DNA from: Hydra vulgaris
Lineage: Eukaryota; Cnidaria; Hydrozoa; Anthoathecata; Hydridae
Assembly: GCF_038396675.1 (NCBI RefSeq)
Contig: NC_088931.1
Span: forward strand, 57,409,001 to 57,473,000
DNA length: 64,000 bases
Direction of reading: 5' to 3'
Shown here piece after piece: positions 1 through 12,459 of the stretch. A program made the translations under genes and the position numbers. How positions within the stretch are numbered: position 1 is the stretch's first letter; each line of letters begins with the position of its first letter. Below the pieces are notes generated by a model. The model did not search any database. It had not been told where the DNA came from and saw nothing but the letters and a program-made list of their open reading frames with translations.

Positions 1-736
1 TCTAATATTTTAAAATATATAATATAAAACTGATAATTTATACTAAATAATAAAAGAAAATATAAAGCTTTAAAATTACAACAATAAACTATCAGAAGAT
101 AGTATCTGATGAATCATACAAAAATAACAACTTCCATACACTGTTATATTCTAAACTTTTGTCAAACCATGCTGGCCTTCTAAACTAATGCGTGACTAAC
201 CAAATTTGACAAAAAAACTTATATTTAGGCAAAGAGAGACGGCAATTATAAACATAAGCTTGTGTTGCTAGGGGCCGTCGCTATGGACATTTGTCTGATA
301 AGGACTAAATAAAGTGACATACCTTAAAAAATACTCAAGACATATCAAAACAGACTCCAGAAACGTTTACAGCTATGTTGAATTACTATAAAACAAAAGT
401 AATCTCAAAAACCAACTTTTGATAAAAATTTAGTTTTTTTTAGTGGTGAACCACCTTAAAACAAATCTTACTTGGTGAGTTGCCAACTATTTTGGCAACA
501 AATTTTCTAGTGTTGTTATTTGTTTTCTTTTATCTAAATCATTAAATAATTTTAAGAAAACAATACTACATACAATGTAGAAAAATAAAAATAGTCATTT
601 GCCTTCTAATTTTATACTCTGATTGCTATAAAATAAATAAAGATTTAATAAAATAAGATATAACAAAAAATTCGACAGAAAATTAAAAAAATGAAGCACA
701 AAATAAAAAATACAAGTTTGAAAAAGTATTGTTTAT

Positions 737-1009
<273 letters not shown>

Positions 1010-2542
1010 TTAATAACTAATGCGCGTGATTAAAAAAAGACCTGTACTCACCTTATGTTATAACATCTGATTAAATAATTTGTTTTCTTTGTTTTCCATC
1101 TTCTTATATTTGCATCTGTTTCTGCATTACCTTGTTCATACATTAACTCACTAGATGCAAAGGTGAAAGCTTTAAACGAGTAATCTACAAAGTTTTGAAC
1201 AACATTAAATGTCATTTTAAAATGCACACAGAAAAATTAGAACAATTTTTAAAAATGTAATAGTTACCACATAATCACACGTTATAGTGGGGATTTTATA
1301 TCATGATTTTCCTTACTCATGGTGAGATTTTCACCTTGAGGCTCCTTTTGCTGTGGAAACATTCACCACGGCTAAGAAGCCTCATCTACCCCTAATTATA
1401 TATTATATTAAAAAAGTATAAAACTAAAAGTATGTAAAATAAAGTATTGTCAAATTAGGTTACCAATAAATACCGAGTGCTGAAAATTCAACTCAGAATC
1501 AAGTTGCATTCTTCAACAAGATATGAACTAAATTAAATTCTTGCTACAGGTTGCGATCACAAAAGAAGACGAAGAGAGGGAAAAGTGAATTTTCTCAAAC
1601 TTTAAAAGTTAAAAGGTTATTGGGTCTTACTACAGAATGATATTCCTAGGCAATAACATAACAATACCATTGGGTCTTTCAAGTCAATAATATTTTATGC
1701 AGAACTTATGGTTTGTCATGCAGCTTAATAAATTTAATATTAAATAAGTTATAATAACTTATTTATTATTAAATTAATTTCATCGACAAATTTGACAGTC
1801 TAAAATAATATACAGTAGGGTAGAAAAAAATGTATACCTTGTACTAGGGTTTGATCTTTTGCGTGTTGCAATATGAGAATTATCTGCGATAACTTTACAC
1901 GATTTTGAACTAAGCTTTGTAATATATTTATTAAAACTAAATTGATAAAACTTAGATATAAGATAATATAATATGTTTAGATAAAATATTATATATGTGA
2001 GATTTTATTTTTGTCAAAAATGCATTGCAACGTTATAAGATATCTTATACCCTAATACTTTTTTATTAATTATTATAAAACTACAATGCAAAATAATTAT
2101 ATTATTATAAAAGTAAAATAAAAAGTAATTACAATAATAAATATATAAACTACATATTTCATATGATCATTATATTTAAAAAATCCGGAAAATTGTTTGC
2201 ATTCAGTCAATTTTGCATTCAGTCAAGTTATTTCTCAATTTTTTAAAAACTTTTTTTAATTTTTGTATAAATGATGACTAAAACAACATAAACACAAATA
2301 GATGACAATAATATATACTTTAACTTGCATGTATGGAAAACTTTTCAGATATTTGGAAAAAGATAAATTAAAAAAAAAAATATGCGGTGTTCCGGGAATA
2401 CCCCAAATAAGATAATCTCTGAAACTAAATTATAAAAAAAAAATAATAAATAAAATAAAGAATATGATTCCAAGTTTCTAATCACAGGTTTTTATTGTGA
2501 ATAAAAAAAGTTCCAAAATACACAATATTTTGGCAACGTAAC

Positions 2543-2614
2543 CTTCACGTTTCAATCAAGTAAAATTGTCACCTCGACAAGGTCACCTAAAATATACATG
2601 ATTGAAACGTGAAG
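2543..2614. repeat. Perfect 16-bp inverted repeat (hairpin)
   Basis: CTTCACGTTTCAATCA at 2543-2558 is perfectly inverted at 2599-2614, with a 40-base loop containing two 'gtcacct' blocks. The second copy of the duplicated unit (about 3980-4035) keeps the right arm but has a decayed left arm. This looks like a subterminal foldback structure of a non-autonomous element. Confidence 0.7.
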
Positions 2615-3087
2615 AAGGAAACTAGGTAAGAGCACGCATCAAACTTTATCTAATGAATAAGTCAATATTTTCTCCAATAATAGCTTGCGACACCAAATTT
2701 AGCTAAAAAGAAACATACAAAAACTTAAATAATAATATGATTATTAAACAATCATCTTAAATCACAAATTTATAACACAAATCTTACATGGTGAGTCATC
2801 AACTGTTTTGGCAACAAGATTTTCTGGTGTTGCTATTTCTTTGATCTAAATCATGAAACAATTTTTAAAAAAGGAATGCTATACTTGAGAGAAACTTGCT
2901 TTACATATTGGAAGGTCGTCAACATTGAAAGATAAGTATAATGCAGTTTTAAATACAATAGCATCATAAGCATCTTTTTGTGGGAAAAACATTGAACAAA
3001 TCCGCATAAATAACCTGTTTTATATTGTACATAATAACAATAGTAATAAAAGTCATATAATATATATATAATAGTAATTTCATATAA

Positions 3088-3092
<5 letters not shown>

Positions 3093-3123
<31 letters not shown>
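3093..3123. repeat. (TA)n microsatellite
   Basis: Short run of TA dinucleotides within the second duplicated unit. No gene content. Confidence 0.9.
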
Positions 3124-3128
<5 letters not shown>

Positions 3129-3457
3129 CATTTAATATTTAAATAATATAAAAAAATGAAATATATAAGTATTAACCTTTTTAAACAAGTACAGCACCAG
3201 ATCAAGATGTCGTATATTACAAAAAGATAAAGTATTTAACAACAATATATACATATATCAATAATAAACAACATAACACATTCATTTATTGATATTATTT
3301 TGGATAAATTCTTTAACCTTGTTGATAAAAACCAAATAAAGAAAGAAAATTTATTTTTGGTTTTTATCTAAACGACTCTTGAGCAATAATGTATGCAGAA
3401 GTTCTACAGACATTATTATTGCTCAAGAATCAAGAATAAGTTTTGCTAGAACTTATA

Positions 3458-3506
3458 ATTTGTCCATGTAGCTTATTTAATAATTAAATAAGATACATGG
3501 ACAAAT
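3458..3506. repeat. Hairpin, 23-bp arms with one mismatch
   Basis: Arm 3458-3480 is complementary to 3484-3506 around a 3-base loop, with a single G/A mismatch. A second hairpin lies just upstream (about 3380-3418; arms contain TTGAGCAATAATGT and its inverse). Paired hairpins of this kind are typical of small non-autonomous DNA transposons. Confidence 0.7.
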
Positions 3507-4057
3507 TATATTTTAATTTGATATTAAATTTGTCATAACTTATTTTGAACTAAATTAAGTAAGCAAAATGGACAAATTCGCCAGTCTGAAATATTATATC
3601 ATAAAGTAGAAAAAAAGCATACCCTGTATTTGAGTTTAATCTCATTTGTGTGGCAAATAGGGACGCTTGGTACTAATTTATTTAACTTAATTTGATATTA
3701 CAACTTAAAATATATTGTACTTTTTAGTTCTGTTTTAAATGCATTGCGTTATAAGATATTATATAGACCAATTTTTTTTTTTAATTATGATAATACTACA
3801 ATAAAAATAATTATATTATCATAACATTAAATAACTATAATTACTATATTGAATACAAAAACTATACTATAAAAAAGTAATTAATATAATAAAAATATTA
3901 TTTCACATTTCTTATGCCAGGTTTTTAATGAGAATAAAAAAAGTTCCGAAAGACGCGATATTTTGGCACGTAACTTTCACATAAAATAGTAACCTGGACG
4001 AAGTCACCTAAAATACACGTGATTGAAACGTGAATAAGACGTCGCGTGCCTAATGGG

Positions 4058-4232
4058 TAGTAAAAATATTATCAATGAGAGATTCAGTTTAAAGAGTTAC
4101 ACGAGTGGACTTGTTTATTAAAGGAAGAATGTTGTATTGAAAAAGAGAGTTTAATAAACGTTTTACATCGTTATCAGTTTTAACATTAAGAAGATTTAGA
4201 TTAAAGTCCCCCGTGATGTAAATATGTTTATT
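4058..4232 (-). pseudogene. Fragment of a LINE apurinic-type endonuclease
   Basis: On the minus strand this translates to a piece with a GDFN motif followed by 'LLNSLFQYNILPLINKSTR' and 'SLIDNIF'. This closely parallels the endonuclease of the LINE at 56131-56688 (GDFN, 'QHNILPLINKPTRITR', 'TLIDNIF'). GDFN belongs to the catalytic core of the exonuclease-endonuclease-phosphatase fold used by CR1/jockey-like LINEs to nick target DNA. One in-frame stop interrupts it, and neither end of the domain is present. This is a short dead fragment. Confidence 0.7.
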
Positions 4233-5300
4233 TCAGTTCCAATTTATGCTAGTTTGCACTTATGCTCGTTTTTGCAACTACTTCGCTCTTACGAAATTTG
4301 CACTTAAATTTTAAATATTAATATAGGTTAGACCAGGGCACTTTGACCCATTTTTTTTCCTTGATGTGTAACACTTTAGCATGTTATATTTTACTTACTT
4401 AAGGAAAAAAGCTAACAAAAGCCAACTATTCGAAAAAAAGAATTATAAAAGTTCAAACATTGGTTTTCAACACATTTTAAATTGTTTTTTAGGCCATGTT
4501 GGTTGGGCCGATGTGCCATGTTATTGGTGTAAGTCGACCTTTGGGTAAAAAATGGGTTGAACATAATTTTTTGACAAATTTCTTTTTATCGCAATTTTAA
4601 TTTTTATTTTTTTAAATTAAAAAAAAATTGTTGAAATCTAAATTTGAAGGTTCAATATAAAAGTACGTATGCACTAATTTGAAAAAAAAAAAAAATACCT
4701 TGGTTTGTTTTCTTTATTTATCATAATAAACAAATACTTGTTAATAGATAAATGTTTTTGAATGAATAATAACTTATTTTTTATTCAAAATAAAACCATT
4801 CCGTCTAATCATTGCCCATAGTTCACCAGCTAACCTATAAAAAGTTAATTTTCTGACTAAAGATTCTAGGACGACCCCTAGTTTTAAATACTATACTTAA
4901 TTTTCGTTAAACGCTTCTATTAAGTTATTGAGAGTTATTACACGCTTTTTATTGTGCGCATTTTTTATTGCATGTTTTAATAAAATGCTGAAAAAAATAG
5001 ACAACGTTATTTATGTTTCGTTATTCAACAGCTCTGTTATATGGCAATCGCTGTTGAAAAAAACACTTTTACTAAGAGTACATTTTTAATTAACTAATTT
5101 TTACTTTTACTTGAGTTAAATTCAACAGGTAACTTTTACTTAAACTTAAGTAAAAGGAGTGTTTCCTACTTTGATATTTTAACCCATATACACGCCTAGT
5201 CAACCGGGTATAGATTTTATACCAACAAATCGTTAGTATCGTAAGGATTATCCATCAAAATATCTAAGCGCGATCAGCTTGACGTCATAGTTATCTGGTG
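4233..5300. other. Gene-free AT-rich stretch
   Basis: No ORF, RNA or clear repeat boundary recognised. The 4330-4560 part has G/C-richer words (gaccagggcactttgac, ggccgatgtgcc), as seen in TE ends, but no terminal inverted repeat could be paired. Confidence 0.4.
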
Positions 5301-5303
5301 ATT

Positions 5304-5304
<1 letters not shown>

Positions 5305-5368
<64 letters not shown>
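5305..5368. repeat. (TA)n microsatellite
   Basis: Pure TA dinucleotide run. Tyr-Ile 'ORFs' through it are artefacts of the repeat. Confidence 0.95.
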
Positions 5369-5372
<4 letters not shown>

Positions 5373-5627
5373 AGTTCTATAGTTTGTTGGCTTTAGGAAG
5401 AGCGGAAGGAAAAAAGTGATTCTTACGCCAACACATACGTCACTTTTAATTACTTTTGACTTTCGTCCAACATTTCCGTGTTGGACGAAAGTAAAAACCA
5501 TTAATTTAATTACAAATTAATCGTTTTTTAAAAAAACCACAAAAACGCAAATTTAATTGACCAGAATATTTTTAAAAACATTCTGAATGTTTTTATAACA
5601 TTTTGAATGTTTTTAACAATATAAACA

Positions 5628-5712
5628 ATGTTTTTATTTTTATTTTTTTTAATAAAATGTTTTTATTTTTATTTTTTTTAATAAAATGTTTTTATTTTAA
5701 TTTTTTTTACTG
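5628..5712. repeat. 29-bp AT-rich tandem repeat, about 2.5 copies
   Basis: The unit 'atgtttttatttttatt...aataaa' is repeated twice and then truncated, directly upstream of the 42-bp minisatellite. Confidence 0.8.
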
Positions 5713-5727
5713 TAAATCATGCGCGTA

Positions 5728-5913
5728 GTGTTGCTACATCGACTATCTTATAGCCTGACTCGCAAGGGAGTGCTGCTACATCGACTGACAAATAGCCTGA
5801 CTCGCAAGGGAGTGCTGCTACATCGACTGACAAATAGCCTGACTCGCAAGGGAGTGCTGCTACATCGACTGACAAATAGCCTGACCCGCAAGGGAGTGCT
5901 GCTACATCGACTG
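5728..5913. repeat. 42-bp minisatellite, 4.4 copies
   Basis: Units begin at 5728, 5770, 5812, 5854 and 5896 (partial), each starting gtgctgctacatcgactg. The first unit is diverged in its second half; the internal units are almost identical (one T/C change). Because 42 is a multiple of three, an open frame runs through (5719-5949, repeated LLHRLTNSLTRKG), but nothing else supports coding. Its base composition is clearly richer in G+C than its surroundings. Confidence 0.9.
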
Positions 5914-6032
5914 AGGGTTTGGTTGGGGCAGGCAGTCTATCATTATTAAAAAAAAAAATTTCCGGTCTTGCATTTTAATTTTTACTTTTTGTCAACAAAA
6001 TATCGAAAAAACTTTCGGACAACATCTAAGGG

Positions 6033-6160
<128 letters not shown>

Positions 6161-6446
6161 TTTTTACATTTAGTTCAATACATTTTTTTGAGTTCAAAAT
6201 TATTTTTAAGTTGTTAAGTGTAGTTTTCTATTATTTTCAAACATCCTTGAGCGTGAATATGTGTTTTGAAAAAGAAAAGGAAAAAAAAAAGGGCTAAAAA
6301 TGTGTGTAAGTTGGACATACTCCTTCCATTTTTTTATTTTTACTTAAGTACAATTTTTTTTACTTTTCAAACTTTTGGGGCCCCATATAAGCTAAGGGCG
6401 CGGTGCAGTTGCACCGGTTAAAGCCATTTATATATAAATACATTTT

Positions 6447-6612
<166 letters not shown>

Positions 6613-6966
6613 AAATAATTTAAAATAAGTTTTCAAAGTATATAAAAGTGATAGTGTTGCGAACAAGCGGAGGAAGATTATATTAAAAAGAACAAAAAGG
6701 TAATAAGAGATAAGTAACTGCTTTTTGAAAATGTATTACATATGGAATTAATCTTATAATTTTACTATTATTTGAAAGAAATAAGTTTTACAAGTGCGGT
6801 TCTTGGTAGGTTGTTGAAAATTTATCTTATTTTGACAAATATTTTTTATACCTGATAAATATCTAATAAATGCTTTGTTCGATATTTATGTTTTTGTTTG
6901 GTTTTATCGAATTAAATGTTTTTGAATTTCATCAGAAGATATTTTAAACTGATCCATTACAAAATA

Positions 6967-7454
6967 TAGGGAAAAGTGCGGGCATAACCATCCCCGTATC
7001 GTTTGGATTAATTTTATATGAAAATAAAAACGAAATATGTTCTTTAACAGTTTAATTCAATAATCACATTAATAAACTTTTTATTGCAATAATTAAGAAA
7101 AAAATTATACTTATTTAAAAAAACGGTTGTGCCCCATTGTGAGGCATAACTGCACCCTCATAAAAATCGTTGGGGGTACACTTTCCGTTGTACATTTGCT
7201 TTTCAATTGTCACAGCTAAGTCTATCTGCTGATTTTGTTGGACGTCTGCACTGTGAAAACCATCACCAGAAATACATAAAATATACATATTATACACAAC
7301 TTCTCAGAAACGCAACATGCGCTTTTATTGACATAACCAAAATGAGGGTAACTAACGCAAGGTATGTATGTTGCCATATTAGATTATATTTTTCATAAGG
7401 AAATGTTAAAAAACGTTTTTGTCTCCATATGCTGTTATCCTCATACTTCCCCTA
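6967..7454. mobile_element. Small TIR element, about 488 bp
   Basis: Ends are TAGGGAAAAGTGCGGGCATAAC and the inverse of TAGGGGAAGTATGAGGATAAC (right terminus 7434-7454), an imperfect terminal inverted repeat of about 21 bp. Inside, a 60-codon minus-strand frame (7115-7297) contains 'GDGFHSADVQQN' and 'HNGAQPFF'. I do not recognise it; it may be a remnant of a transposase. If the outer TA bases are the target duplication, the element is Tc1/mariner- or pogo-like. Confidence 0.55.
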
Positions 7455-7778
7455 CTTCTTTTACGCATGATTTAAAATTTTTTTCTTGAATTTTTTTACA
7501 TGCTAAGTTTTTCCCGAAATTTATAAAAAAATGATTAAAACTTTCTACATACTTTTTTTTGTTATCAGTGTATAAATACCTTGGCCCTTGATATTTTGAC
7601 TACTCCTTGATTTGTGTTGGTGACTTTGTGTTTTGGGAACTCTGATTCTAGTTTGTGTTCAACTTGGGCTGATGTTCTTCTCAGACAAGTGTTGAAGGTT
7701 TTTTTCTTTTTTGTCGGTTTTAAGTAAAAGTTCATTTTACCCCATGGTTTTCATCTTCTTGTGTAGGTACTATTTTCA
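7455..7778. other. No gene recognised
   Basis: AT-rich sequence between the small TIR element and the LINE A fragment. It may hold decayed 5' sequence of that LINE, but no motif supports this. Confidence 0.35.
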
Positions 7779-9093
7779 ATGGTAATTATTTTGTTCATCT
7801 TTTTTACAAAAACTCTCTTGAAAACAAATATCTTTACTAAATTTTGTATTTTATCACAGAAGTTAGGTTCTAGAGACTTTTTGAAAATTTTCAGCAGTAT
7901 CATTAATAAAGCTAAGTCTATAATGCATAGGTTTGATCTTACTACTTTTACAATGGATAAAGCAAAACTATTTGCAATGAGTTTTTTTTTTTTTTTTAAT
8001 CAAACTTGATTCTTGTATCTAATGGCCATACTCTTCCTGTCATTACAGAAAGTTTTAGGTTAATCCATTTTTAGACATCCAAAAAACTCCAATTTCCGTT
8101 GATAAAGGTATATTTTGATCGTAAACTTATCTACTTATAGTACTTCAGATAACATTCTAGTAATAGCTTATCTACTGATAATTGTCCAGACAATATTTTA
8201 GTCATAGCTTATCCTTATTCAAGATTTATTTAATACTCTCTAAACTATTTAAAAAGTAACTGAACGTTGTTTTTCTGCTTGCTGGAAAATAGAATCTGTG
8301 GCTCAAATTTTTAAAAAACTCTGGTGAACATTCTGACCCCTTTTTTGATTGATCAATCAGTCTTCTCTTTATTATTAGCAAGATCTTTAAGTCTTTAAGA
8401 AAAAATTTAAAATATCTTATCTTGATTTTTATAAATTACTCTCTGACAATTATAATAGATTTCGATCCTGATGTTCTACACTATTATAACAGAAAGGTTC
8501 AATTGTGCATGAGATGGTGGAGGTAAGACACTTAGTCTTGACAAAGGTTTTTGATAAAATTTGGTTTGATGAGTTCTAATTTTCTCCATTAAGTTGCTTC
8601 ATATTTTGTATGAAGGAAAACTTTTAAGAATAAAAAATCATTTTTTTCTAACCGCAGTATTAAAGACGTCCTTAAAGGCTGACACTCTTCTGTAACTACT
8701 TGGGGTTGGCAGCGGCTTGTGATTTTTAACTCTAACAAAACTCAGTTATTAACTACAAAAAAATATCGCAATGTTTTCTATACCCATACTTTAATGAGGT
8801 TAGCATCTCTTTTATTAAGTCCTCTACTTAACGTCTTCTCAAATTATTATTTAATACTGAACTTTCATGGAAACAATCAATTGGAAAGTAAGCATCTGCT
8901 AATGTTGTCTTACTTCCAAGATTGAGAAACTATTCCATCTTCGTAAGATTGCATCTCTTTCTCTTTTCTACAAATGGTATTACGATCCCTGCTCAAACGA
9001 GATGTATTTACTAATTCCATCAGCGAAAATGACTTTTCGATTGACTTTTTATTCAGCAAAAGACTTATAAAAGCCTCTTGATGACCACACAAA
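7779..9093 (+). pseudogene. Decayed LINE family A (jockey-like) reverse transcriptase fragment
   Basis: Broken frames resemble the better copy at 42780-46225. 7860-7985 reads 'LGSRDFLKIFS' then 'DKAKLFAM', against 'LGSRDFWRIFN' and 'DKAELFAK' there. 8700-8760 reads 'WQRLVIFNSNKTQL', against 'SQWLVNFNSDQTQI'. 8800-8960 parallels the segment after 'LSWK'. Many frameshifts, stops and deletions (including the catalytic FADD region) make this an ancient dead copy. The family encodes an endonuclease-reverse transcriptase for target-primed retrotransposition. Confidence 0.75.
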
Positions 9094-10440
9094 ATAAACA
9101 GTTAAAATAATAATAATAATCACATCTGATAATGCATTTTGTGGATTTTGATCAACTGGAGTTCTACCAATCAACAAAAAACTGTTTAATATTTTTCAGC
9201 CATTTGTAAAAGAAAGCTTACTAAAAATGGAACGTTTTTGACATAAATAATTTTATGTATAGAAAAAAAATGTCATGAAAAAAATTCCTACAATATATTG
9301 AATTGTTTCTTACTTTTCTCTAGCCTGTTTTCCTTTTATTAAAAATTAGTAAAGATTAGTAGTACTACTGAAACGAAATAAACCTATTGGGTAGAAATCA
9401 TTTTTTTTTTGTTTAAGTACCTTTTCGGTCCGGTTGTGTTTTGTTCGGTAAATGTGCGGTTTATTTTTGATTGGCTCGGATTTATTTTTGATTGACATTC
9501 TCTTGATGTTTTATGAACTTTTTTAGTCGCATGTGTAATCCAAAATGGCGTTTTAATCGTTAAAGAAAAGTCATCGTATTAATAAAATGGTGTGTTAACT
9601 TGTGTCTTTTAACAATTATCTTTAAATGCTTATTTTAATATATTTTATTTTTTCATGCTATCAGCTTTTTAATTATTGCTATTTTTGATTATTTAAAATC
9701 TGTTATTTTGAGGATTTATATTTATATCTGCAACACTCGAGAAAACCAGTTAATAAATAAACTTTTTGTTTATAATATTCAATTAATTAATAATTATTCA
9801 GAACCCAAAAATCTTAATAATTTATCTTTTTAAGTTTTAATGGTATTTTGAAGCTATATTATTAAAACAGTAACCAGAATTTATTAAAATTTATGACAAC
9901 TAAGGACAATTATTCTAAGACAATAAATATGTGTAAAGTACTCTAATTGGAGGCAACCAATTTCAGATTTGAAAGTTAGAGCAACATGTAGAAGTTTGTA
10001 GTAATAATTTTATTGTCGGTTAAGTTTTGCTATTTTAAAAGTTTTCTTTTTTTTTATACATATTATGTAAAAACCAGCTCTCTCACACTGGCACGCACAT
10101 CTTTTTCACTTGTTTTCAAAACTCCAAGAATGAAAAAAAGGAAAGAATTTTTAGCAAATGTGCTTCTCCTTTCCATATGGAATATATATATGACATCTCA
10201 ATTAAATTGGTCCAATTATTTTCTCAAACAATATAATTAACTGTACACGGGTGTCATGTCAACATATGATTGGCTACTTTTTGGACAAACATTTACATTT
10301 TGTATGTTACTCTATGTGGGTATTATCTTGGCCAACTGTTAATATTAGTATTCAGTATTGCCTTAGTTCTATGTAGCGTTGTGGTTAAGATTGACATAGA
10401 AGTAGCTGGTGATTGCGTCAATGTTAGTTTCATGCATGTA
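9094..10440. other. Gene-free stretch with possible 5' region of eIF3i
   Basis: Mostly AT-rich without coding signal. At 9420-9600 the composition changes: two 'gattggc'/'gattgac' CCAAT-box-like words lie in a G/C-richer block, followed by two ATGs, aaaATGGCG at 9544 and aaaATG|GTGTGT ending at 9589. This is a plausible but unproven promoter and first exon for the downstream gene. Confidence 0.35.
9530..9589 (+). other. Candidate first exon of eIF3i (Met codon then splice donor)
   Basis: The second coding exon at 15292 begins with the codon after Met (Lys-Pro-Leu-Leu-Leu), so the initiator ATG must end an upstream exon in phase 0. The sequence aataaaATG|gtgtgt at 9587-9592 offers an ATG directly followed by a GT donor, in the only promoter-like block upstream. 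Other ATG|GT sites exist (for example 11406, 12034 and 13598), but they lie inside TE sequence. Low confidence; a spliced transcript would settle it. Confidence 0.25.
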
Positions 10441-10449
10441 TTACTAAGA

Positions 10450-10660
10450 TAGTGTTACATTGGGTTAGTGTTAGTCTAACTAAGTATTTCATACTCCACA
10501 ACTTTTACATGAGCAGTTTTCAGCTTACATAACAACATAAAAAATGTATTATTAGTCAACAGGGTCAAACTAGTCACTAAATAGAACTATAATTTTTAAG
10601 TAATCACTGGTATCATAATTTTACCTAATTTTATTTGATTTGTGTACCTTTTTATTTTTT
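10450..10660. repeat. Direct repeat, left copy, flanking a LINE
   Basis: About 200 bp ('taactaagtattt.atactcca.aacttttac', 'agtca..agggtcaaacta', 'ttttacct', 'tttgtgtac') recur in the same orientation at 15020-15240, on the other side of the LINE A copy. They are too long and diverged for a target-site duplication. Confidence 0.6.
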
Positions 10661-10684
10661 ATTTTTTTTACTTTTAATTCACTC

Positions 10685-11253
10685 TCAATAAGGCTGCAAG
10701 CAACCACTATTATGTTGGGAATTACTAGAAAAAAGAATAGAGTTATAGAGCAAGGAAACAGTTGGCAGAAGACTTAAAAAGTTGAAGGTTGTATAAGTCG
10801 GGAAAACATAAAGATGGGAGGTCCAAAGGATTGAAGTGCTGGAGAAAAAGCTAGCAAATAAAAGTTTTTGGAGCATGCAGGGACAGATACATTAAAAAAA
10901 GAATGAGACTTTGATGAATGACTAGTCAAGCAAGAGTGAGTTTTGATTGATGGAACTAGAGATGGAAGTTCCTTTGAGCAGTAGCCATGATAGTATTTGT
11001 AGAAAAGAGAAAGAAATGCAACTTTACGATGATGGGAAAGAGGCTCAAGCTTAGCAGATAAACTGGGTCCAACTGCTTTATAATGCATTTTTGGACCTTG
11101 TTTAGAAGAGAAAGAGCATCATTTGATGAATCATATTATATACAAGGACGAAGAGATTTGTAGAGGTAGAGAATGGAATCAGGAAAGAGAAATAAGCAAG
11201 CACAATAAAGAGAAGCAATCTTAGCAGATGCTAATTTAGCAATATATTGTATA
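10685..11253 (-). pseudogene. LINE family A copy, 3' part
   Basis: The minus strand encodes the C-terminal region of the LINE A polyprotein: 'LSHHRKVAFLSLFYKYYHG', 'CSKELPSLVPS', 'CSKNFYLLAFSP', ending near 'SGCLQPY'. This is colinear with 45900-46200 of the plus-strand copy (LSHCRNVATLFLFYKYYNG ... SGCLQPCWK). It continues upstream at 12460 after an inserted 1.2-kb TIR element. Frameshifts at several places show it is dead. Confidence 0.8.
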
Positions 11254-12459
11254 TAGGTCAAATCATTATATTTCTCTGATTTTCCTGTTTTTTTACATAT
11301 TGTTATGTGCATCATGTAGATAGGTTAATTTTGAAATTTCAGACTTTCAAGTACAACAGTTCAGAAATTATAGCCTTACAAACATAACACAGTGGCCCCC
11401 CTCGATTTACAAATGGTCAAAACAGACTTTTTTAGAGCTGTATAACTTTTTTCTCACTTTCAACAAGTGTCTCATTTTTTCTAGAACTATTTTCTGGATA
11501 GTTCTCTCTTTAAAAAAGTGGTTTTTATTAACTTGTGTTAAATTAGAAAAAAATTATGACCTCCTCAACTTTGGAAAAAATCATAAAATTGCTAAAATAT
11601 GCCAAAATGAAACTAACTGTAGCATTATTCTGTTCATCTACAAGTCTTTACAGATAGCTTTTCTGATTAGCGACTACTGTCTGCAATAAACGGGCAAAAT
11701 ATAAGCAGCTTGTTGCAGTTTAGAGCTTAAATATATCTCACTCACCTAAAAAGTCCAATTTTCAGCCATTTTGAGATGCTTGTAAATTTTTCTAACACTT
11801 TGTTTTGATCTAAGATTAACAGCATATAAGACCATTAGACATAACTATCTGAAAATGCAAACATTATAAACTTGTCAAATCCACACCAAAAATGCCAGCA
11901 TTTTTAAATCACCCTATTTTTCAATCATCAGCGGTTTTATGTGTTACTAGAAACCAGTGCCCCTCTAATCTGCCAACTGGCCTATGTAAAGGGTGCAACT
12001 AATTATAAGTCATTTCTTAATAAAAGGAAAGATATGGTTGGTTGTCCTCTCCTTGATCTGGTCTTTGTAGTAGATAGGAGCATAAATAAAGGGGTCAGTA
12101 ACTTTTTAGAGACCTTCATTATGGTTCAAATAAAGGTCTCTAAATTAATTTAGATATTTAGGTACTTAATACCTAAATATCTAAATTAATTTCGAAATGA
12201 AACCATTATTTCTTTAAATTCTATTTTATTATAGGTAATCAGTGGTGTTTGTGTGGTCTGGACCTCCCCCTCCCTCTCCCCCACTTACTAAGGTGAGGGG
12301 GTGGGGGTTTGGGGTGGCACCAATCAAATTCAATTAACTTTTAGTAATATAATTAATTTTTGTTAATTCCCTTTTAAGACCATTACATTGTATATTTGCT
12401 AGAAAATCTCACACGCATTTTTGATAGTTTAATTTTGAAATTTAATGATTTGACCCATA
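11254..12459. mobile_element. 1.2-kb TIR element inserted in LINE A
   Basis: Left end TATAGGTCAAATCATTA (from 11252) and right end TAATGATTTGACCCATA (to 12459) are inverted with one mismatch. The LINE A frame stops at 'LSWKPY' on one side and resumes with the next residues on the other. Insertion at a TA/TATA target is therefore clear when compared with the uninterrupted copy at 45660-45690. No transposase frame is visible inside, so it is non-autonomous. It contains a perfect 23-bp hairpin at 12142-12192 and a G-rich tract at 12297-12317. Tc1/mariner-like by its TA target, but unassigned. Confidence 0.7.
12142..12192. repeat. Perfect 23-bp hairpin
   Basis: 12142-12164 is exactly inverted at 12170-12192 around the loop cttaa. 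It lies near the right end of the inserted TIR element and is preceded by a 'ggtctctaaatt' repeat. Confidence 0.85.

Larger units (their letters stand above)
2745..4050. repeat. Unit 2 of the diverged direct duplication
   Basis: Second, shorter copy of the 430-2620 unit, in the same order and orientation. It contains two adjacent hairpins at about 3380-3506 that are only partly recognisable in unit 1 (1715-1800). No ORF of interest. Confidence 0.6.

Noticed and set aside
5728-5913. CRISPR-like array
   Set aside because: No unique spacers: units are head-to-tail 42-bp copies, and the genome is eukaryotic.
10013-10240. 75-aa ORF
   Set aside because: No recognisable motif, no splice or promoter context, composition as expected by chance.
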